Source: a virus. From it: 22,752 bases of DNA. The notes under the pieces were generated by a model that worked only from the letters and a program-made list of their open reading frames with translations, made no database searches and had not been told where the DNA came from. Positions 20,333 through 22,752 of the stretch are shown one piece after another; within the stretch, counting starts at the first letter, position 1; every line of letters begins with the position of its first letter. A program made the position numbers and the translations under genes. Where the stretch lies: positions 1 through 22,752 of IMG/VR virus record IMGVR_UViG_3300027714_000134; one strand, 5' to 3'.

Positions 20333-21277
20333 TCAGCCTCCCATGTCTCGAAGGCGCGCCATTAGCCTTGCCGCTGCAAGGGGATTGGCTCGCGCCCATC
20401 GTTTCCTGTGAGCATTTTGCTTTAAAGGGTTATTTCTATTAGAGGTACTATCTTGAGCAGCATTGAAATTGGCCTCTGCTCTACCCGTAGTAGCTAATTT
20501 TTCACCACCACGGGATCTATCGTGTCTGTTGGGTTTACTTCTGGTTCTAATTTGAACATTTTGATCTGTATCATTCCCATCAACATATCCTTTGTTATCA
20601 GGGTTCCAATCACCAGACTTTAATTTTCTGTTCTTACCTTGTACACGTAGCTTTTCAAAATTAAACACCTCTTGATCTTCAAAAATATTATCAAACTTCT
20701 TTTTAAGTAAGTTAAGAAGTAATGCTTCTTCTTCAATCTTCTTAGAAGTATCAACTACGATCTTCTGGATAACAGTAGACTCAGTAAGAGAAGGATAAGC
20801 ACCTTTAGTTGAAGGGTCAGCTACAAGGTCAAACGTAACTAAATTAAAGTCTTCGTTTACTTGCTTCCTTCCTTCATCAATCTCAGATAGTGTTCCCATT
20901 CCTCTTGAAGAGATACCGACTGCTACTCCACCTTTAATAAGTTGTTGGGCTACTTGACCAGCAGGAGTATTAAGTAGAACAGCCTCACCAATAACCTCGT
21001 TACCTTTCATTTTAAGTCCAGTTATCTTATGTGAAACATTACTTAATTTTACTGAATCATACTCGGGATGATCAAGCTCGCCTAGTAAACGTTGCCCGTT
21101 AATAGACTCTTGTAGTTTAGCAACCTCGCGCTCAAGTAAAGATTTAGGATAAATACGCTTGTTGTTATTTTCCTCGTCAGCATGTTGAAACTTGCCGCTA
21201 ATCTTCATAAGACCATCTGATTTTGATTCAGATAGAATTTTAAGGTTTTGAATAATGAATGTGTCTGTTAGTCTCAT
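20333..21277 (-). CDS. gp21: Prohead protease, T4 gp21-like, with C-terminal extension
   Basis: A 314-aa serine protease that matures the prohead by cutting scaffold and capsid protein. The catalytic domain is residues 20-170: NNNKRIYPKSLLERE, GELDHPEYDSVKLSNVSH with His70, GGVAVGISSRGMGTL with Ser124, and FDLVADPST with the likely acidic residue. T4 gp21 is 212 aa. Here about 100 extra residues follow (after 205), basic and Asn/Arg rich, ending KRWARANPLAAARLMARLRD. The tail could be a core-binding or self-removed segment. The start is ATG; the upstream gene stops 12 bases before and no clear Shine-Dalgarno is seen. Confidence 0.92.
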   Translation of the reverse strand: MRLTDTFIIQNLKILSESKSDGLMKISGKFQHADEENNNKRIYPKSLLEREVAKLQESINGQRLLGELDHPEYDSVKLSNVSHKITGLKMKGNEVIGEAVLLNTPAGQVAQQLIKGGVAVGISSRGMGTLSEIDEGRKQVNEDFNLVTFDLVADPSTKGAYPSLTESTVIQKIVVDTSKKIEEEALLLNLLKKKFDNIFEDQEVFNFEKLRVQGKNRKLKSGDWNPDNKGYVDGNDTDQNVQIRTRSKPNRHDRSRGGEKLATTGRAEANFNAAQDSTSNRNNPLKQNAHRKRWARANPLAAARLMARLRDMGG

Positions 21278-21289
21278 GATTTTTTACTT

Positions 21290-22752
21290 TTAGTATAATG
21301 GCCCATCGTTAGATGTATTATTACTTCTTTTAGTTGTTTTAGGTACTACTTGTCCCCTTTTGGTTCTTAAGGCATCTATAGTTTTATTAATAGGTGCTTT
21401 TTTCCTTTGTTTGGTGAATTCTTTTGATAGACGTTTGTTAAGATTCTTCCTCTTTATTTTATTAGCATTCTTCGTATCCCACTTCTCTACGTCAGATATG
21501 AATTTCTTATTAGTCTTAGCGAACTCCATTTTATCACCTCTCATTTGATTAATGAGAGCTTGCCCATGTAGGTCTTCTAAATCGTCTATAGTATCCCCAT
21601 TGGCAGATGGTAACCTAGTACCTTTACGTCTACGTCTAACTTCCTTAGGTAACTTTTGTCTGTCTTTTTCAGCTTTTTCTCTTTTAGCTCTATTTTTTTG
21701 TTCCTTAGAACCTTCATCTCCTCCGCGCTCAGGGCTATCCTTGGGTTTGCCTACGCCTCGCTGGTATTCGTCTCCAGCTTTTAGCCTAGGGTCATTAGGG
21801 TTACTATTTGATCTCGCAGGATTACCAGTATCGAGCGCAGCGAAATTTTTATCCTCAACATCCTTAGGATCAATCTTAGGTAAAGCTTTAACTTTAGGAT
21901 CGTGTTTAGCTACTTGTGTTCCTAGACCCCCCTTCGAACTTGAAGGATCTTCTGATGCATCAGGTTTTTCGTGACGAGTCTTAACACTTTTACGTTTTTG
22001 ACCAAGCGTTGAAGGGGCTGCACCTTTAGGATTTCTTAAGGTATTTAGCTCGTCAGCAGATCTTTTTCTAACAACTCTCTTACCACGCTCTACTTTTTTA
22101 GGATTTACCTTATCTTCTTCGTCATCCGAACCGAATTTGGTATTTATCTCTTTTTTGCCAATTTTTACTGTGCCTTGTGCATCCTTAGGTAAATCCTTCA
22201 ATGTTGTATCGGATGGAACTTCGTGACCCTTACGAGCCTTAACATTTACTGTACTTTTGCGCCTAGTATTTTTGGCTAGTGTTTTTTGCTGTTTATCCGA
22301 TAGTTTATCCGCAGCAGTTATAGCCTTATTCGCCGCAGTCTCAAGTTCATCCTCAGCAGTATTGGTTCCTTGAAGGTCAGTAAGTCTCTTCTTTAAAATA
22401 TCTACTTTAGTTAGAGTTCTACCAGTATTAGAAGTTCCATGTTTAAGTTGTCGTGTAGGTTTTTGTTCACGCTCTCTTTCTCCCGGTCTTTTAGGCAGTT
22501 TTGATGTTAATCCAAGCGGACCTTCACCTTTTTCATAAGATCTACCTTCTGAAACATCAGGTAAATCAGGAAGCTCTGAAGACATAGTTAGTCTACGCTT
22601 TGCCATTCTACGTTTCATTTGTTGCATGAACACATCTCTTTTTGATCTCACAGTTTTTTTATTTCCTATTTCGCCCGAGACAGCATCAGCTTGACCGGGA
22701 AGTTTTGCGGCGAATGCGCCCTTAGATTGTAGATCAGATCCACCACCAAGAG
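21290..22752 (-). CDS. Lys/Arg-rich, probably disordered protein (5' end outside window)
   Basis: The frame is open to the right edge, so the start lies outside the window. An internal GTG at 22651 gives 453 aa, but the frame continues upstream of it without a stop (ADAVSGEIGNKKTVRSKRD). The visible 487 residues are extremely polar. They start with KRRMAKRRL and contain many Lys, Arg, Asp, Glu, Pro and Gly residues, with almost no hydrophobic core until a helical basic end near DALRTKRGQVVPK. In T4 the genes before the protease are the portal (gp20) and core proteins gp67 and gp68. This protein could be a core protein or an extended tail of the portal, but I see no motif to prove either. Strong charge suggests a head-interior role. 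Confidence 0.7.
   Translation of the reverse strand, partial: LGGGSDLQSKGAFAAKLPGQADAVSGEIGNKKTVRSKRDVFMQQMKRRMAKRRLTMSSELPDLPDVSEGRSYEKGEGPLGLTSKLPKRPGEREREQKPTRQLKHGTSNTGRTLTKVDILKKRLTDLQGTNTAEDELETAANKAITAADKLSDKQQKTLAKNTRRKSTVNVKARKGHEVPSDTTLKDLPKDAQGTVKIGKKEINTKFGSDDEEDKVNPKKVERGKRVVRKRSADELNTLRNPKGAAPSTLGQKRKSVKTRHEKPDASEDPSSSKGGLGTQVAKHDPKVKALPKIDPKDVEDKNFAALDTGNPARSNSNPNDPRLKAGDEYQRGVGKPKDSPERGGDEGSKEQKNRAKREKAEKDRQKLPKEVRRRRKGTRLPSANGDTIDDLEDLHGQALINQMRGDKMEFAKTNKKFISDVEKWDTKNANKIKRKNLNKRLSKEFTKQRKKAPINKTIDALRTKRGQVVPKTTKRSNNTSNDGPLY

Noticed and set aside
21552-21974. Plus-strand 140-codon frame
   Set aside because: Complement of the Lys/Arg-rich minus-strand gene, with Leu/Ser-rich composition typical of a shadow frame.

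Overview
The window is about 22.8 kb of AT-rich phage DNA. It comes from a tailed phage with a contractile tail and a T4-type virion module, but a replication module unlike T4. The structural genes resemble T4 gp13, 14, 15, 18, 19, 21, 22 and 23. Replication genes include a flavin-dependent thymidylate synthase (thyX, cut by the left edge) and a family-A DNA polymerase in several pieces. The host cannot be read from the sequence. Almost everything is on the minus strand; only two genes are on the plus strand. No tRNA, rRNA, CRISPR array, transposase or integrase was seen. All gene-free gaps are under 300 bases.

Left part (1-4846): nucleotide and DNA metabolism plus regulation. Reading rightward from the left edge, against minus-strand transcription, the order is thyX, a 61-aa acidic protein, the polymerase core, a 49-aa ORF, an exonuclease/thumb segment, and a UDG-like/exonuclease segment. 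The last three large pieces together look like one UDG-exonuclease-PolA protein broken into separately translated genes. A short gp55-like late sigma factor follows on the plus strand. Next come a thioredoxin-fold protein without the active-site cysteines, a small acidic protein, and a plus-strand PD-(D/E)XK-type nuclease.

Middle and right part (4820-22752): the virion module, read right to left. It runs: a truncated Lys/Arg-rich protein, the prohead protease, scaffold, major capsid protein, hairpin terminator, a small beta protein, neck gp13-like, a basic small protein, a 13-codon relic, neck gp14-like, and a Lys-rich protein. It continues with a 1614-aa fusion (gp15-like sheath stabiliser, TIG domains, large unknown C-terminus), a 58-aa protein, tail sheath, tail tube, bidirectional terminator, and a 926-aa unknown protein.

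Regulation: several genes lack a Shine-Dalgarno sequence but carry TATAAT-like boxes exactly 5 or 6 bases before ATG. This suggests leaderless transcripts from promoters that have only a -10 element. A gp55-like sigma factor in the same window could read such promoters, as T4 gp55 reads TATAAATA.

Most unusual items: the broken polymerase with a degenerate UDG domain; the gp15/TIG/giant-C-terminus fusion; and a 32-base exact repeat shared, in frame, by the major capsid gene and the fusion junction of the giant gene.
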